Positions 29,808 through 40,806 of a stretch of DNA of 64,000 nucleotides are shown here, piece after piece. Made by a program: the position numbers and the translations under genes. Position 1 is the stretch's first letter; each line of letters starts with the position of its first letter. Below the pieces are notes generated by a model, which searched no databases, was not told the DNA's origin, and saw only the letters and a program-made list of their open reading frames with translations. Source of the stretch: Rickettsia sp. MEAM1 (Bemisia tabaci) (lineage in GTDB: Bacteria; Pseudomonadota; Alphaproteobacteria; Rickettsiales; Rickettsiaceae). The DNA lies in the NCBI RefSeq assembly GCF_002285905.1, contig NZ_CP016305.1, forward strand, positions 806,001-870,000, read 5' to 3'.

Positions 29808-31067
29808 CTATATTTTCTTACCATACACTTTAAAGAAGACCAGTATAAATAACATACTAAATAACGTATTACAAAAAAAGAATAAAGACCAAGGAAGATA
29901 TTTTGCACAAATGCCACCAAGAGCAGCTAAAACAATACGACCAACCGAGCTAAAAGATGCTATAATAGAATATTGGGTAGCAATAAACTCACTATTACAG
30001 AGATTTGCAAAATATATAGAGATAATAGTTCCAGCAAAACCAATGCAAAAATTTTGCGTAGTAATAGTTATTATAAATATCTTTACGTTATATCCGACAA
30101 TAGCAAGGATCATGAACATAAGAGGTGAAAGTAATTGAATAACGCCGCCGGTTAAAACGCTGCGTAATATACCGATTTTTGTTGATAAAATTCCGCCTAA
30201 TGCTCCTCCTACTATCATGATAAGTAATCCGTAAGCCTTGTAAATAAAAGCTATTTCATGAGTAGTAAAAGTTAAATCTAATAACAAAGGTGAACTCATA
30301 GCCATAGGTATAGAATCAGCGGCTTTATATAAAAAAACAAACAGCATGATTAACAATAAATGCCGTTGTTCGTTCTTCAAGGATATAATACTGCTTTTAA
30401 TAACTTCAAAATATTGTTTCAGATTTATTAAATCTTTCGTTCTATGAGATTGTTGTTTCGGCTTTGGTTCTTTAATGCATAAAACAATCATAGGTCCAAG
30501 AAGAGTAATACAAATAGCCAATTTATAAACAGTACTCCAATCAAAAATAACCGATATATATAAAGCACCGACGCTACCGAGTAACATACCAAGTCGGAAT
30601 CCAATACTACCGAAGGTAAATGCTAAAGAAAGTTCTTTTTTTGAAGTAGGTCTCTCAATGCGGTATGCGTCAAGTACAATATCCTGAGTAGCTGCACAAA
30701 AAGAGATAATAAATAATATAGTGGCTGTAATATATATATTATCACAAGGGCTAAAGCTTAAAAATCCGGTCATCGCTAAAATTAGGCATAGCTGTGATGC
30801 TATTGCCCAGCCACGCCTTGCTCCAAATTTAGAACATAAAAAAGGAATAGAATATTTATCAATAAAGGGAGACCATACAACCTTTAAACAATAAGGAAAA
30901 GCAGCAAGCGATATTAAACCTATTATATCGGTTGTATATCTTGCTTCGGATAATTGGTACGGAACGGTAAAAAAAATTAAATTAAACGTGAAACCAGAAA
31001 TTAGACCTAAGAGCAAAATCCCAAGTAAATATATTTTATCTATACTTATTTTCTTTATCAAAAACAT
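29808..31067 (-). CDS. ampG: AmpG-like MFS permease (muropeptide transporter family)
   Basis: A 419-residue transporter of the major facilitator superfamily with about twelve hydrophobic segments. The N-terminal part [31 protein letters not shown] matches the AmpG signature, and [13 protein letters not shown] is also typical. AmpG imports GlcNAc-anhydro-muropeptides for wall recycling. Rickettsia have several AmpG paralogs, and some are thought to carry other substrates, so transport of muropeptides is not certain. It follows the AsmA-like gene with a 1-bp gap and is probably co-transcribed. An LD-carboxypeptidase of the same pathway is at 40.8 kb. Confidence 0.85.
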   Translation of the reverse strand: MFLIKKISIDKIYLLGILLLGLISGFTFNLIFFTVPYQLSEARYTTDIIGLISLAAFPYCLKVVWSPFIDKYSIPFLCSKFGARRGWAIASQLCLILAMTGFLSFSPCDNIYITATILFIISFCAATQDIVLDAYRIERPTSKKELSLAFTFGSIGFRLGMLLGSVGALYISVIFDWSTVYKLAICITLLGPMIVLCIKEPKPKQQSHRTKDLINLKQYFEVIKSSIISLKNEQRHLLLIMLFVFLYKAADSIPMAMSSPLLLDLTFTTHEIAFIYKAYGLLIMIVGGALGGILSTKIGILRSVLTGGVIQLLSPLMFMILAIVGYNVKIFIITITTQNFCIGFAGTIISIYFANLCNSEFIATQYSIIASFSSVGRIVLAALGGICAKYLPWSLFFFCNTLFSMLFILVFFKVYGKKI

Positions 31068-31068
31068 A

Positions 31069-33582
31069 TTATTTATATTGTATTTTTAAAGAATAAGGTG
31101 CGACCTTAGAAAATATCTTACCTACTACCGGTATTTTAGTTACAATACTACTAATGAAGAAAAATGATGGGATAACGTTACCTTTAATTTGAATTAATTT
31201 TTGGTTGGTATCAATATTACCTTTCATAGTAAAGTCAAAAAATGGTCCGTGTGCTTCTGCACCGGATAATGTAATTACGTTTCCTTGATAACTAAAATTA
31301 CCGTTCATATCTTCAAATGAAATATTCTTATTATTGGTTATCGAGCTAAGAAGACCAGGTATTGAAACAAAAGAAACTAATCTTGTTAAAAAAGGAGTAT
31401 CGGTTAAGGCAAAACGTGTTATATAGAATTTACCATCTAATATTGGTATTATATCGCCTTTTTTAACTTTATATCTTCTAGTATTCAGGTTAATTTTAAC
31501 ATAACCGTCTTGCATAGAACTATACATCCCAAGCCCTTTAAGTAATGCTCCAGCATTATCTGACTCAATTAACCATTGTTCATAGCTTTCTTGTGCAGTA
31601 AGAGACATCTTCACTTTACCATTATTAGAAATATTGCTATTTAGAAAGCCAGAGAAGCAGCGTACTTTATCACATTTAATCGCTAAATCAAAGTTATCTA
31701 AAATTACATTATCTTTTAATAAAATTTTATATATGTTAGTTTTTAACGTTACATTACGTGTGGAATCACCATCTTTTTGTAAAAACTCCATCATATTAGA
31801 GTTTGAAAGATCTAACACACTTCCATAAATTTCAGTATTTAGATTATGACTATCTATAGTTATTTTTCCGCTTAATCTTGTATTTTTATGATTGATGGAG
31901 AGCAAGGATATATTATAAGTATCTTTCTTAGCTAAGATATTACCACTAATTTTTAAACTATCATCCCCTGACAGATTAAATTCGATATTCCTATCTGAAC
32001 CCTTATCACTTAATTTAGTATGGATATTTAAATTAGCTTTTTTACGCAACTGTTTGTGGATAGCTACTTTATCTATATAAAACTCTAAATTATCAAGGTT
32101 AGAATTAAGATCAATAGTTGTATTGTTATTTTGTTTCTTATATTCAAAATCTAAAACAGCACTACCTGACATTAATTTTAATATGCCAAAACTTTTATTA
32201 TTTGCTGTAATATTACTTTGTATTTTAAGCAGGCAATTATTATTTTCATCTACCATATCGTGGTCGTAAGTAAATTTACTTACATAGTTATTGATTTTAC
32301 CCTTACCAGTAATATTTAATTGGTTATCTTTAAAAACACCTTTTGCCTCACCTTGTTGTAACAATATATTATTACTTAAAGTATTAAAATTTATATCAGT
32401 TAATGTTGAGGTAACATTACAGCTATTATCGATTTCAGAATTGATAGGAATTATTATCTCTATTATTGAATTGGCATTTCCTTTAATTCCTTTCAAATCA
32501 ATATCTTCATTTTTAATATTCTGATATGCATCATTTGGGATAAAATCAACTAAATCACTAATTTCACCCTTAGCAGTAGCATTAAAAACAAATTGTGACT
32601 TAATAGGTCCTTCCCATTTAAAAGTCATAATACCATTAGATAGAACGCTGTTACCGCTATAAGCCTCGTTAATCAAAAATTTTACCTCTGCCCCTGAAAT
32701 AACTACATTAGTATCAAGTTTAGTTAAAGCAGGTAAATCCTTATGATATTTATATTCAAAATTTGATATATGCAAATTTGCTTTTAAATTATCATCTTCT
32801 AAAATATTTTCTTTTAAAAATTTTCTATCTAGTTTAATGCTCAATTCGCCGTTTTGAATGTGACCTTGTTTTATATGCTCCCGCAAATACGATATCACAG
32901 GATTGTTAGGAATAATTTTTTCTACTGTTTGGTAAATTATCAGAGGAATATTTACTATATTGGCATTTGCATCTATGTTTTTATCGGTTACTTTACTGTT
33001 TAAAGATAAAGAAGCTTTATTCCCAAAATTCAGCTTACAATCAGCTATTTTAGGGTTATTTTTTGTATTGCTAGTTTTATAAACACATACAGCTTTTCCA
33101 AGCGGCAGCCCTGCCCCTTTTTCATCTGTTAAAATATCACTTTTTATTGAAGTTAGGTTTATATTAGTTAAAATATTTCTTTGGAATATATTTAAGGAGT
33201 AATCACCATTTATTTGAGTATTTATAATTTCTTCCTTATTATTTGATATTACCGAAAATTGAGCTACATTAAAATATGCTTCTATTAATGAATTAGAAAA
33301 TAGATTTTTGAAATTTAAAGTAATATCAAGGTCATTAATTTCCCCTTCAGCATTATCTATAAGATATAAAGAAATTTTATTAATTATTAAGTGATTTTCT
33401 TTAAAATTTAAGTCATCTATTACAGCTTTGATATCATTTTTACTTAAATAAAATTCAATTACTCTTTTTAAAGGCTTATTCATATGTCCATGATTTGCAC
33501 TATAAAAAATTAAATATGCAATTAGAAACAATGCAGCAAAAGTTGTAAAAATACTAATAAAAGCTTTTTTGAGAAAATTCAT
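31069..33582 (-). CDS. AsmA-like (YhdP/DUF3971 type) envelope protein
   Basis: An 837-residue protein with one N-terminal membrane anchor (residues about 5-27) and a long beta-rich periplasmic body. The C-terminal part, [14 protein letters not shown] then [25 protein letters not shown], matches the AsmA-like C-terminal domain of YhdP-type proteins. These bridge-like proteins are thought to move phospholipids between inner and outer membranes. It diverges from ugd and is followed at once by the ampG-like gene. mlaD, also in lipid transport, is at 59.4 kb. Confidence 0.82.
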   Translation of the reverse strand: MNFLKKAFISIFTTFAALFLIAYLIFYSANHGHMNKPLKRVIEFYLSKNDIKAVIDDLNFKENHLIINKISLYLIDNAEGEINDLDITLNFKNLFSNSLIEAYFNVAQFSVISNNKEEIINTQINGDYSLNIFQRNILTNINLTSIKSDILTDEKGAGLPLGKAVCVYKTSNTKNNPKIADCKLNFGNKASLSLNSKVTDKNIDANANIVNIPLIIYQTVEKIIPNNPVISYLREHIKQGHIQNGELSIKLDRKFLKENILEDDNLKANLHISNFEYKYHKDLPALTKLDTNVVISGAEVKFLINEAYSGNSVLSNGIMTFKWEGPIKSQFVFNATAKGEISDLVDFIPNDAYQNIKNEDIDLKGIKGNANSIIEIIIPINSEIDNSCNVTSTLTDINFNTLSNNILLQQGEAKGVFKDNQLNITGKGKINNYVSKFTYDHDMVDENNNCLLKIQSNITANNKSFGILKLMSGSAVLDFEYKKQNNNTTIDLNSNLDNLEFYIDKVAIHKQLRKKANLNIHTKLSDKGSDRNIEFNLSGDDSLKISGNILAKKDTYNISLLSINHKNTRLSGKITIDSHNLNTEIYGSVLDLSNSNMMEFLQKDGDSTRNVTLKTNIYKILLKDNVILDNFDLAIKCDKVRCFSGFLNSNISNNGKVKMSLTAQESYEQWLIESDNAGALLKGLGMYSSMQDGYVKINLNTRRYKVKKGDIIPILDGKFYITRFALTDTPFLTRLVSFVSIPGLLSSITNNKNISFEDMNGNFSYQGNVITLSGAEAHGPFFDFTMKGNIDTNQKLIQIKGNVIPSFFFISSIVTKIPVVGKIFSKVAPYSLKIQYK

Positions 33583-33624
33583 TCGAGTTTATAAATCGAT
33601 TAAAAGATAACGCAAGTTTTAGAC

Positions 33625-33654
33625 TTGTAATATTTGTTAAATATAAAGTATAAT
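33625..33654 (+). promoter_or_regulatory. Probable sigma70 promoter of ugd
   Basis: TTGTAA (33625-33630), 18-bp spacer, perfect TATAAT (33649-33654), 22 bp before the ATG at 33677. It sits in the gap between divergent asmA-like and ugd genes, where a promoter is required. Confidence 0.6.
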
Positions 33655-33676
33655 CTAGAAAAAATCATCAAAAATT

Positions 33677-34984
33677 ATGAATATTACATTTATTGGTAGC
33701 GGCTATGTGGGATTAGTTTCAGGCGTTATGATGAGCTATCTAGGTCATAATGTCACTTGCCTTGATAAGGATGAAGCCAAAATCTCTAAGTTAAATAAGA
33801 AAATATTACCAATTTATGAAGCTAAACTTGATAAATATTTTACACAAGCTTTGGAACATGAAAGGTTAAAGTTTGCTAGCTTTTATAATGATGAACTTAA
33901 CAATACCGAAGCAGTATTTATAACAGTCGGTACACCCTCTAAAGAATCAGGCGAAGCCGATTTAAGTTATGTTTATGAGGCAATAGATAAAGTATCTCTA
34001 CATATAAACAAAGATTGTTTAATAGTTATCAAATCAACTGTGCCACCGAATAGTTGTAATAATATCATTAATTATTTAAAAGAAAAAGGCTTCTCATTTA
34101 ATGTTGCATCAAATCCGGAATTTTTACGTGAAGGAAATGCTGTAGAAGATTTTTTATATCCTGATCGTATTGTGATTGGTGTAAATAATAAAGAATCAGA
34201 GGATATATTACGAAAGATTTATATGCCTTTAACAGATAATGGAGCAGAATTAGTAGTAACTGATTTAGTTACAGCAGAACTTATTAAATATGGCTCAAAT
34301 AGTTTTTTGGCTACTAAAATTGTTTTTATTAATGAGATGGCTAATTTATGCGAAAAAATTGGGGCTGATATTAAAAATTTATCTAAAGGAATGGGGCTTG
34401 ATAAAAGAATTGGGACAGCCTTTCTAAATGCTGGACCTGGCTTTGGAGGCTCATGTTTTCCAAAAGATATCTTGGCATTAAATAGTATCATTAAGAATAA
34501 TCACATAGATTCTAAAATTCTTGAAGCAGTGATTAGAAGTAATAAAGAACGTCCGAGCCTGATGGTAGATAAGATAGCTACTTTATTAGATGAAAATTTA
34601 AAAAGTAAAAATATAGCAGTTTTAGGCTTAACCTACAAAGCAGGTACCGACGATGTTAGAGCAAGCCCTGCAATTGAGATCATTAAAAATTTATTAGATA
34701 AAGGTGCATACGTTAAGGCATTCGATCCCATGGGTCTTGAAAACTCCCAAAAAACTTTTCAAAATGAAAATTTGTTATATCTAGATTCCGCAGCAATCAA
34801 AGCTTGTGATTCTGCTGATGCTATAGTTATTACTACCGAGTGGAGTGAATTTCAAACACTTGATTGGCAGAAAATTTATAGTTTGGTAAAAACACCTATA
34901 ATGATTGATCTACGAAATATATTAAAAGCTGATAAAATGAAGAGCATAGGCTTTAGATATTATACAGTAGGAAGTAAGATTTAG
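33677..34984 (+). CDS. ugd: UDP-glucose 6-dehydrogenase
   Basis: Makes UDP-glucuronate from UDP-glucose with two NAD+. The 435-residue enzyme has the Rossmann start GSGYVGLVSGVMM, the EFLREG motif, the catalytic Cys260 in PGFGGSCFPKDI, and the C-terminal domain VLGLTYKAGTDDVRASPA. Full length and intact. UDP-glucuronate probably feeds polysaccharide or glycolipid synthesis; the WecA-like gene at 5.8 kb is in the same general pathway. Three palindromic elements follow it. Confidence 0.97.
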   Translation: MNITFIGSGYVGLVSGVMMSYLGHNVTCLDKDEAKISKLNKKILPIYEAKLDKYFTQALEHERLKFASFYNDELNNTEAVFITVGTPSKESGEADLSYVYEAIDKVSLHINKDCLIVIKSTVPPNSCNNIINYLKEKGFSFNVASNPEFLREGNAVEDFLYPDRIVIGVNNKESEDILRKIYMPLTDNGAELVVTDLVTAELIKYGSNSFLATKIVFINEMANLCEKIGADIKNLSKGMGLDKRIGTAFLNAGPGFGGSCFPKDILALNSIIKNNHIDSKILEAVIRSNKERPSLMVDKIATLLDENLKSKNIAVLGLTYKAGTDDVRASPAIEIIKNLLDKGAYVKAFDPMGLENSQKTFQNENLLYLDSAAIKACDSADAIVITTEWSEFQTLDWQKIYSLVKTPIMIDLRNILKADKMKSIGFRYYTVGSKI

Positions 34985-34991
34985 TGCTGAT

Positions 34992-35145
34992 GTCATTCCC
35001 GCATAGGCGGGAATCCAGAAAAAGTCTGTCATACCGCGGCTTGTACCTTAGGTATCTCAGGACACAATCTGTGATACAAGATCCCGTGATCAAGTCACGG
35101 GATGACAGCTAAAAATCTGGATTCCCGCCGTTGCTAAGAATGACA
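34992..35145. repeat. Nested palindromic elements upstream of dnaE
   Basis: An outer element with ends TGTCATTCCCGCATAGGCGG and CTGGATTCCCGCCGTTG...AATGACAT surrounds a complete inner RPE (35026-35106) starting CTGTCATACCGCGGCTTG and ending GATCAAGTCACGGGATGACA. The same outer-inner arrangement occurs at 41715-41871. It fills the ugd-dnaE gap. Confidence 0.85.
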
Positions 35146-35188
35146 TAGGACTCTACAACAAAATCATACACTTTAACACTAATTAAAA

Positions 35189-38100
35189 ATGCAAACTGAA
35201 TTTATACATTTAAGAACTCAAAGTTCCTATTCTTTCTTAGCGAGTGCATTAACTACTGAAAAAATAGTAGAGCTTGCCTCTTCTTATAAAATGCCTGCTA
35301 TTTGCTTGACAGATAAAGAGAATTTATTTGGATCGCTAGAGTTTGCTTTATATGCAATAAAGAAAGGTTTGCAGCCTATTCACGGGGTTATTTTAAATAT
35401 ACAATATGAAGCAAACGTTTTTGCTGAAATTTTGCTAATAGCTAAAGATGAAACTGGCTATAAAAATTTGCTTAAACTATCCAGTATCACCTTTACTACA
35501 AATGATCGTAAAATATGCAACCATATTACTTTTGAGGATTTAAAAGAACATCAAGAGGGATTAATAGTATTATGTTGTTATACTGAAGGCGTTATAGGAA
35601 AATGCTTGCTTGCTAATAAAGAAGAACAAGCTGAAATGTTTGCACGAAACTTGCAAGAAATTTTTGGAGATCGTTTCTACTTTGAAATTATGAGGCACGA
35701 TCTACCCGAAGAGCAACTTATTGAAGATACTTATATTAAAATAGCATCACAATTAAATATTCCGCTTGTTGCTACTAATAAAGTACTATTCAGCAAAAAA
35801 AGCATGCATGATGCACATGATGTATTATTATGTATTTCTGCCGGTGTTACTAAAGAATATCCTGATCGTAAAACAGTTAGTGAGAATTGTTATTTTAAAT
35901 CAGCAAAAGAAATGATCGAGCTTTTTGCCGATCTACCTAGTGCTATCGAAAATACAGTAAATTTAACACAGCGTTGTTATTTTGCTGCCCATACAAACCC
36001 TCCAATGCTTCCTAATTTTGCTACTAAAGACATTAGTGAAACTGATTTAATTAGAAAAGAAGCAAAAGACGGATTACTTGCAAGACTTGATACAAAATTC
36101 AAATCTGAACATATTTCTGTAGAAAACCAAGAAAGTATTAAAACTGAGTATTTTGCTCGTCTTGACTATGAGCTAAATATTATATGCAGTATGAATTTCG
36201 CTGGTTATTTTTTGATCGTATCCGACTTTATAAAATGGAGTAAAAATCAAGGCATCTTAGTAGGACCAGGTAGAGGTTCAGGAGCAGGATCAGTTGTTGC
36301 TTGGAGCTTGCTTATTACTGATCTTGACCCTATTAAATTTGGTTTATTATTTGAAAGATTTTTGAATCCAGATCGTATTTCAATGCCTGACTTCGATATT
36401 GATTTTTGTCAGGAAAGACGAGAAGAAGTTATTAATTATGTACGTTCTAAATATGGTAATAATAGAGTAGGACAAATTATAACTTTCGGTAAAATGCAGG
36501 CAAAAGCGGTAATTAAGGATGTTGCCCGAGTACTAAGCTTGCCCTATAAATTTGCAGATTATCTAACTGAATTAGTGCCGTTTAGTGCAATAAACCCCGT
36601 TACGCTTGAGCAGGCAATACGAGAAGTGCCAGAACTTGCAAATGCTGCTAAAGGTAACGGATTATATAATTTAGAGGGTGAGCTAGAATTAATTAAGCTA
36701 GTACTTGATACCTCATTAATTCTTGAAGGGCTGCATCGCCACTCCTCAACACATGCAGCAGGAATCGTAATAGCTGGTACTGATTTAGTTGATATAGTAC
36801 CTGTATATAAAGATGCTAACTCCGATATGTTGGTAGTCGGCTACTCTATGAAATATTGCGAGCTTGCTGGTTTAATTAAGTTCGACTTTCTTGGGCTGCA
36901 AACTTTAACTGTTATTACCGATTGTAAGAAATTGTTAAAAGAACAAAATATAGAAATAGATTTTAACGATATGACATTTGATGATGAAAAAACTTATCAA
37001 ATGTTATGTAAAGGTAAAGGAGTCGGCGTATTCCAGTTTGAAAGTGTTGGGATGAAAGATGCCCTTAGACGCCTTAAACCTGACTCCATACATGACTTAA
37101 TAGCTCTTGGTGCGTTATATCGCCCTGGACCTATGGAAAATATTCCAACCTATATAGCTTGTAAGCATAAATTACAGCAGCCTGATTATTTGCATGAGTT
37201 ATTAAAGCCTATCTTAGGAGAAACTTATGGAGTAGTAATATACCAAGAACAAGTTCAAAGAATTGCTCAAGTTTTAGCTGGTTATACGCTAGGAGCTGCT
37301 GATTTGCTTCGTAGAGCCATGGGTAAGAAAATTAAAGCTGAGATGGAACAACAAGAAGAAATTTTTGTTAAAGGTGCAATAGCTAATAATATTTCTGAGG
37401 CTCAAGCTAAATCGATTTTCGCAACTGTTGCTAAATTTGCTGGTTATGGTTTTAACAAGGCACATGCCGCAGCTTACGGGGTTATCTCATATCAAACAGC
37501 ATATCTTAAAGCTAATTATCCAGCAGAATTCGTAGTTGCATGCTTAAATCTTGAACTAAATAATCACGATAAAATTAATTTATTCCTACAAGAAGCAAAA
37601 GATAATAATATAAAAATCATTGCACCAAATATTAATATTTCAGGTGGGTATTTTAGTGTAAAGTCTGTCATACCGCGGCTTGACCGCGGTATCCATGGAG
37701 ACCAATTAAAAGATACCGCGGTCAAGCCGCGGTATGACATTGATAGTTCTATAATCTTCGCACTTGGAGCTATAAAAGGAGTCACGCCGAATTTTGGTAA
37801 GTTAGTAGAAGAAGAAAGAAAGGCAAGAGGTGCTTTTAAATCGATCGTTGATTTTATTGAGAGATTACCACCAAAAGCTATCAACAGTAAATTACTTGAA
37901 AATCTAATTAAAGCTGGCTGTTTTGATGAATTACATGATAATAGATTGCAATTATTTTCAAGCATTTCTAAGCTTCTTGCATATTCGGTTTCTTATCATG
38001 AAGAGCAGGCATCTAATCAATTTAGTTTAATTAAAGTCTCTAGCTTAAGCAAAGAAATATTAGTTTCAAGTGATTACGCTGATAAAAATACTTTAGCTTT

Positions 38101-38707
38101 TTATGAATTTGAGGCCATGGGGTTATTTATTTCAAATCATCCGCTAACAGAATATAAAGAAATATTCAATCGCTTAAATATCTTAAGCTCGGCTGACTTA
38201 CATAATAATTTGCCTGATGGCAGTAATAGAGTAATGATTGCTGGTGTAATACAAAAGAAAGATTCTCGTATGTCAGCAAGAGGTAGATTTGTTACCCTAG
38301 TGCTTTCTGATCCTGAAAATATATTTGAGTTAAGTATTTTTAGCGAAGAGGTTTTAAAAGATTACGTACATCTACTTGACGTCAAAAGTCTAGTAGTTGT
38401 TAATTGCGATATCATTAAAGATGAGGGCGGTATTAAAATCACTGCTAAAAGCTTTTCATCAATTGAAAATGCAACTGGCAATCAGCAATTTGATTTACAG
38501 CTCTACCCTAAAAATGACGAAGAATTAGAACAAATAATTACTCTACTATCAGCATGTATAAATAACGACGAGCAGAGTAATACCACAGCTACAATATATT
38601 TATCAAGTAAATCAGTAAAAAATTTTGTAGCAAAAATTACGTTGCCAGAAAAATTCTTTTTACGAGGGCAAGATTTTGAGATTCTTAGTCTTTATCAAAA
38701 TACTTAA
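35189..38707 (+). CDS. dnaE: DNA polymerase III alpha subunit
   Basis: The replicative polymerase. It is 1172 aa. The N-terminal PHP domain begins [16 protein letters not shown]; the palm has [24 protein letters not shown] with two catalytic Asp, and DFLGLQTLT with the third. The tandem HhH region includes [13 protein letters not shown], and the C-terminal OB fold is present. Residues about 826-851 read [16 protein letters not shown]..., which is a palindromic element inserted in frame, between the fingers part and the helix-hairpin-helix region. The reading frame is kept and the family sequence resumes at ALGAIKGV. dnaQ, its proofreading partner, is at 55.2 kb. Confidence 0.97.
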   Translation: MQTEFIHLRTQSSYSFLASALTTEKIVELASSYKMPAICLTDKENLFGSLEFALYAIKKGLQPIHGVILNIQYEANVFAEILLIAKDETGYKNLLKLSSITFTTNDRKICNHITFEDLKEHQEGLIVLCCYTEGVIGKCLLANKEEQAEMFARNLQEIFGDRFYFEIMRHDLPEEQLIEDTYIKIASQLNIPLVATNKVLFSKKSMHDAHDVLLCISAGVTKEYPDRKTVSENCYFKSAKEMIELFADLPSAIENTVNLTQRCYFAAHTNPPMLPNFATKDISETDLIRKEAKDGLLARLDTKFKSEHISVENQESIKTEYFARLDYELNIICSMNFAGYFLIVSDFIKWSKNQGILVGPGRGSGAGSVVAWSLLITDLDPIKFGLLFERFLNPDRISMPDFDIDFCQERREEVINYVRSKYGNNRVGQIITFGKMQAKAVIKDVARVLSLPYKFADYLTELVPFSAINPVTLEQAIREVPELANAAKGNGLYNLEGELELIKLVLDTSLILEGLHRHSSTHAAGIVIAGTDLVDIVPVYKDANSDMLVVGYSMKYCELAGLIKFDFLGLQTLTVITDCKKLLKEQNIEIDFNDMTFDDEKTYQMLCKGKGVGVFQFESVGMKDALRRLKPDSIHDLIALGALYRPGPMENIPTYIACKHKLQQPDYLHELLKPILGETYGVVIYQEQVQRIAQVLAGYTLGAADLLRRAMGKKIKAEMEQQEEIFVKGAIANNISEAQAKSIFATVAKFAGYGFNKAHAAAYGVISYQTAYLKANYPAEFVVACLNLELNNHDKINLFLQEAKDNNIKIIAPNINISGGYFSVKSVIPRLDRGIHGDQLKDTAVKPRYDIDSSIIFALGAIKGVTPNFGKLVEEERKARGAFKSIVDFIERLPPKAINSKLLENLIKAGCFDELHDNRLQLFSSISKLLAYSVSYHEEQASNQFSLIKVSSLSKEILVSSDYADKNTLAFYEFEAMGLFISNHPLTEYKEIFNRLNILSSADLHNNLPDGSNRVMIAGVIQKKDSRMSARGRFVTLVLSDPENIFELSIFSEEVLKDYVHLLDVKSLVVVNCDIIKDEGGIKITAKSFSSIENATGNQQFDLQLYPKNDEELEQIITLLSACINNDEQSNTTATIYLSSKSVKNFVAKITLPEKFFLRGQDFEILSLYQNT
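37665..37740. repeat. RPE inside dnaE
   Basis: A 76-bp near-perfect palindrome: TGTCATACCGCGGCTTGACC at one end and GGTCAAGCCGCGGTATGACA at the other. It is in frame and gives about 25 extra residues in DNA polymerase III alpha. The same module is found in gaps at 5.4, 35.0, 41.8 and 49.6 kb. Confidence 0.95.
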
Positions 38708-38720
38708 ATATAAAGTGATT

Positions 38721-38974
38721 TTATCTTTCTAAATCTTCTTTAGATAATTCTGTAATTTTTATAACAGACTCTAATGGAATACCTTCTTTCAGCATTTTCT
38801 TTGCCATAGTAATTTTTTCTTTTTGCATTTTAATACTAACTAGCTTTACTGCTTCCGCTTTTGCTTTCGCTTCTTCCTTTCCTTGTTGCATCCAATGGTG
38901 AGCTATACTTTTCATAACGTTTTCTCTTTATTTTAGGATTTAATGTGTAGTATAAAATTAGTTCTATATGATCA
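38721..38974 (-). pseudogene. C-terminal remnant of an Rpn-type nuclease/transposase
   Basis: A 64-codon frame (38915-38721) reads MKSIAHHWMQQGKEEAKAKA...KMLKEGIPLESVIKITELSKEDLE, the C-terminal tail of PD-(D/E)XK recombination-promoting nucleases (Rpn, formerly YhgA-like transposases), common in Rickettsia. Upstream, a second frame reads DHIELILYYTLNPK, the preceding family segment, so a frameshift lies between them. An IS6 copy cuts the gene at 38978 and the N-terminal nuclease domain is missing. Not functional. Confidence 0.7.
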
Positions 38975-38977
38975 ATT

Positions 38978-39838
38978 GGCACCGTCAAGTTAAGGGAGGT
39001 ATAAATTAAGTATTGAGCAATTACAGGGAATGATTTATAGAATAGCAGTAACAATTTATCCTAGATTTTACCGCTATGCATATTACTCAAGCCCCGAATA
39101 GACATCGTTTTCCAGCAAGCATTATTAGCCATACAGTATGGTTATATCATCGCTTTAATAATAGTTACCGAGATGTTCAAGAGCAGATGGCTTATCGAGG
39201 TATTATATTAAGTCATGAGACTGTAAGGTTTTGGTGTTATAAGTTTGTAGTTTATTTTCAAGATGTTATTAGTAAGAGAGAGCGAAAGCCAACTGATAAA
39301 TGGCATTTGGATGAGATGAATATCAAGATCAAAGGTGAAGTATTCATATTATGGAGAGCTGTTGACTCTGAGGGACATGAATTAGAAGTATTACTGCAGA
39401 AGCGTCGTAACAAGAAATCAGCTATTCGCTTTTTATCAAGATTATTGGGTAATTATCCATGTCCAAGGGTTATTGTGACTGATAAGCTAAAAAGCTACAT
39501 TAAACCAGTTAGGTATATGTGTCCTAGGACTAAGCATCGTACCGATAAAAGACTAAATAATCGGATTGAGAATGCCCATCAGCCAACTAGGAGAAAAGAG
39601 AAGATACTGATTAAATTTAAGCATCCTAATTCAGCACAATGTACATTATCACTGATGGGAAAAGTCAGAAATATATTTGCTGTAAATGTTGGAAGATATA
39701 CTAAAACAGCATCTGAGCAAAGAATTGCATTTGCGTCCGCTAAATCCATTTGGGATGAAGCTACTCAAAGACTTCTTGCTGTCTGAAATCTAAAAATATA
39801 GTACTTTGTGACACTAATTTACTTAACTTGACGGTGCC
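38978..39838 (+). mobile_element. IS6-family element, copy 1 (complete)
   Basis: An 861-bp element with terminal inverted repeats GGCACCGTCAAGTTAAG and CTTAACTTGACGGTGCC. The 8 bases on each side (GATCAATT and TTTTAAAC) do not match, so no target duplication is present. It is nearly identical to the copies at 43.0 and 50.3 kb. Confidence 0.95.
39076..39786 (+). CDS. IS6-family transposase (copy 1)
   Basis: A complete 236-residue DDE transposase. Motifs are RFPASIISHTVWLYHRFNNS, WHLDEMNIKIKG (Asp), VIVTDKLKSYIKP (Asp) and NNRIENAHQPTRRKEK (Glu then the Arg-Lys cluster). IS6 elements move by replicative transposition and form cointegrates, resolved by host recombination, which explains deletions and rearrangements around the copies. 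The protein is identical to that at 50.4 kb, showing recent spread. Confidence 0.96.
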   Translation: MHITQAPNRHRFPASIISHTVWLYHRFNNSYRDVQEQMAYRGIILSHETVRFWCYKFVVYFQDVISKRERKPTDKWHLDEMNIKIKGEVFILWRAVDSEGHELEVLLQKRRNKKSAIRFLSRLLGNYPCPRVIVTDKLKSYIKPVRYMCPRTKHRTDKRLNNRIENAHQPTRRKEKILIKFKHPNSAQCTLSLMGKVRNIFAVNVGRYTKTASEQRIAFASAKSIWDEATQRLLAV

Positions 39839-40801
39839 TTTTAAACTCTAACAAAGGCACTAGTAAATTTATTTGGAGTGGTCATCAATTAATAAATGAA
39901 GTAACAGAAAATTTAAAGATTCTAGATAATATAGTGTTACCATTCTATGCTTTAAATCAAGAGCAAATCAAACAAATTCAAGAAGCAAAGGTTAAGTTAA
40001 TAGACACTACAGGGATACCTCATACTCTTACAAAAGAGGATTGTAAAGGAGTATAAAGATTTAGCTGATAAAAAGTTAATTCCTGATTCTTCTAACGGCT
40101 ATATATTTACCTGTCTATCAGGTGATGCTCCTGATTCAAATGGAAAAATAAAATTTTATACCCAAGAAGAAGCTTATAAATTGGGTGAGCAATTAGCTCA
40201 AATTGTAAAATTAAAAAATATGATGCTTTTAGTGACAAATGGACCTAGAACCGGTCAATATGATCCTAAAGCTTTTCCTGACAAAGTAAAACTTCCAGTA
40301 CATGAAAAAAATAGTGATATTGATTTAGTTAGTAAAGCTTTTTTAAAAGGAGTAAAAAGCATATTAGATAATGAAGCAGAGGAAAAAGTAAAATTTGAGA
40401 ATTTTGTATTTGGAAAGCCAAGTGTATTTAAAGGATATTTAGGTGCAGCTATAGAAAATGAAAAAAGCATAGTAGTTATTGGCGGGGAATCTTCAATCCA
40501 AATTACACAAGCGTTAGACTTAGTACCTGGTAGGTTATATATTAAGAAAAATACTGCTATGAATGATGTTCATGAAAAGCAAGTAAATAAAATAATAGAA
40601 ACTAATAAAGGGGCTAAATTATTAAATGATAATGAAGTTGATTTAATTATTAATGTTATTACTGATGAAGCCTATAGTGATGCTAAAATAGTTGCAAAGG
40701 AGTTTGAAGAAGAAAATCATTTTTTTAATGAAGAGGAATGTTTATATGGATATAGAAGTTTAAAAATTATAGGATATACATCAGAGCTAGGAACGGCATA
40801 A
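39839..40801 (+). pseudogene. Truncated, frameshifted gene upstream of ldcA
   Basis: Reading from the IS6 end, one frame gives KFIWSGHQLINEVTENLKIL to IPHTLTKE and then a stop; the next frame resumes at IVKEYKDLADKKLIPDSSNG and runs to the stop at 40801. Removing one G from GAGGATTG at about 40040 joins them. The N-terminus is lost to the IS. The remaining 300 codons contain LLVTNGPRTGQYDP and SIVVIGGESSIQITQAL, which faintly resemble ELM1/DUF1022 glycosyltransferase-like proteins; I do not claim that family. The last 206 codons could still give a product from TTG 40181. The ldcA gene follows after 5 bp. Confidence 0.65.
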
Positions 40802-40806
40802 AAAAC

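Noticed and set aside
29791-30138. 115-codon plus-strand frame
   Set aside because: It is antisense to the AmpG-like gene, which has clear family motifs.
38836-39054. 72-codon minus-strand frame
   Set aside because: It is a mixture of IS6 end, nuclease remnant and a shifted frame; only the remnant is reported.
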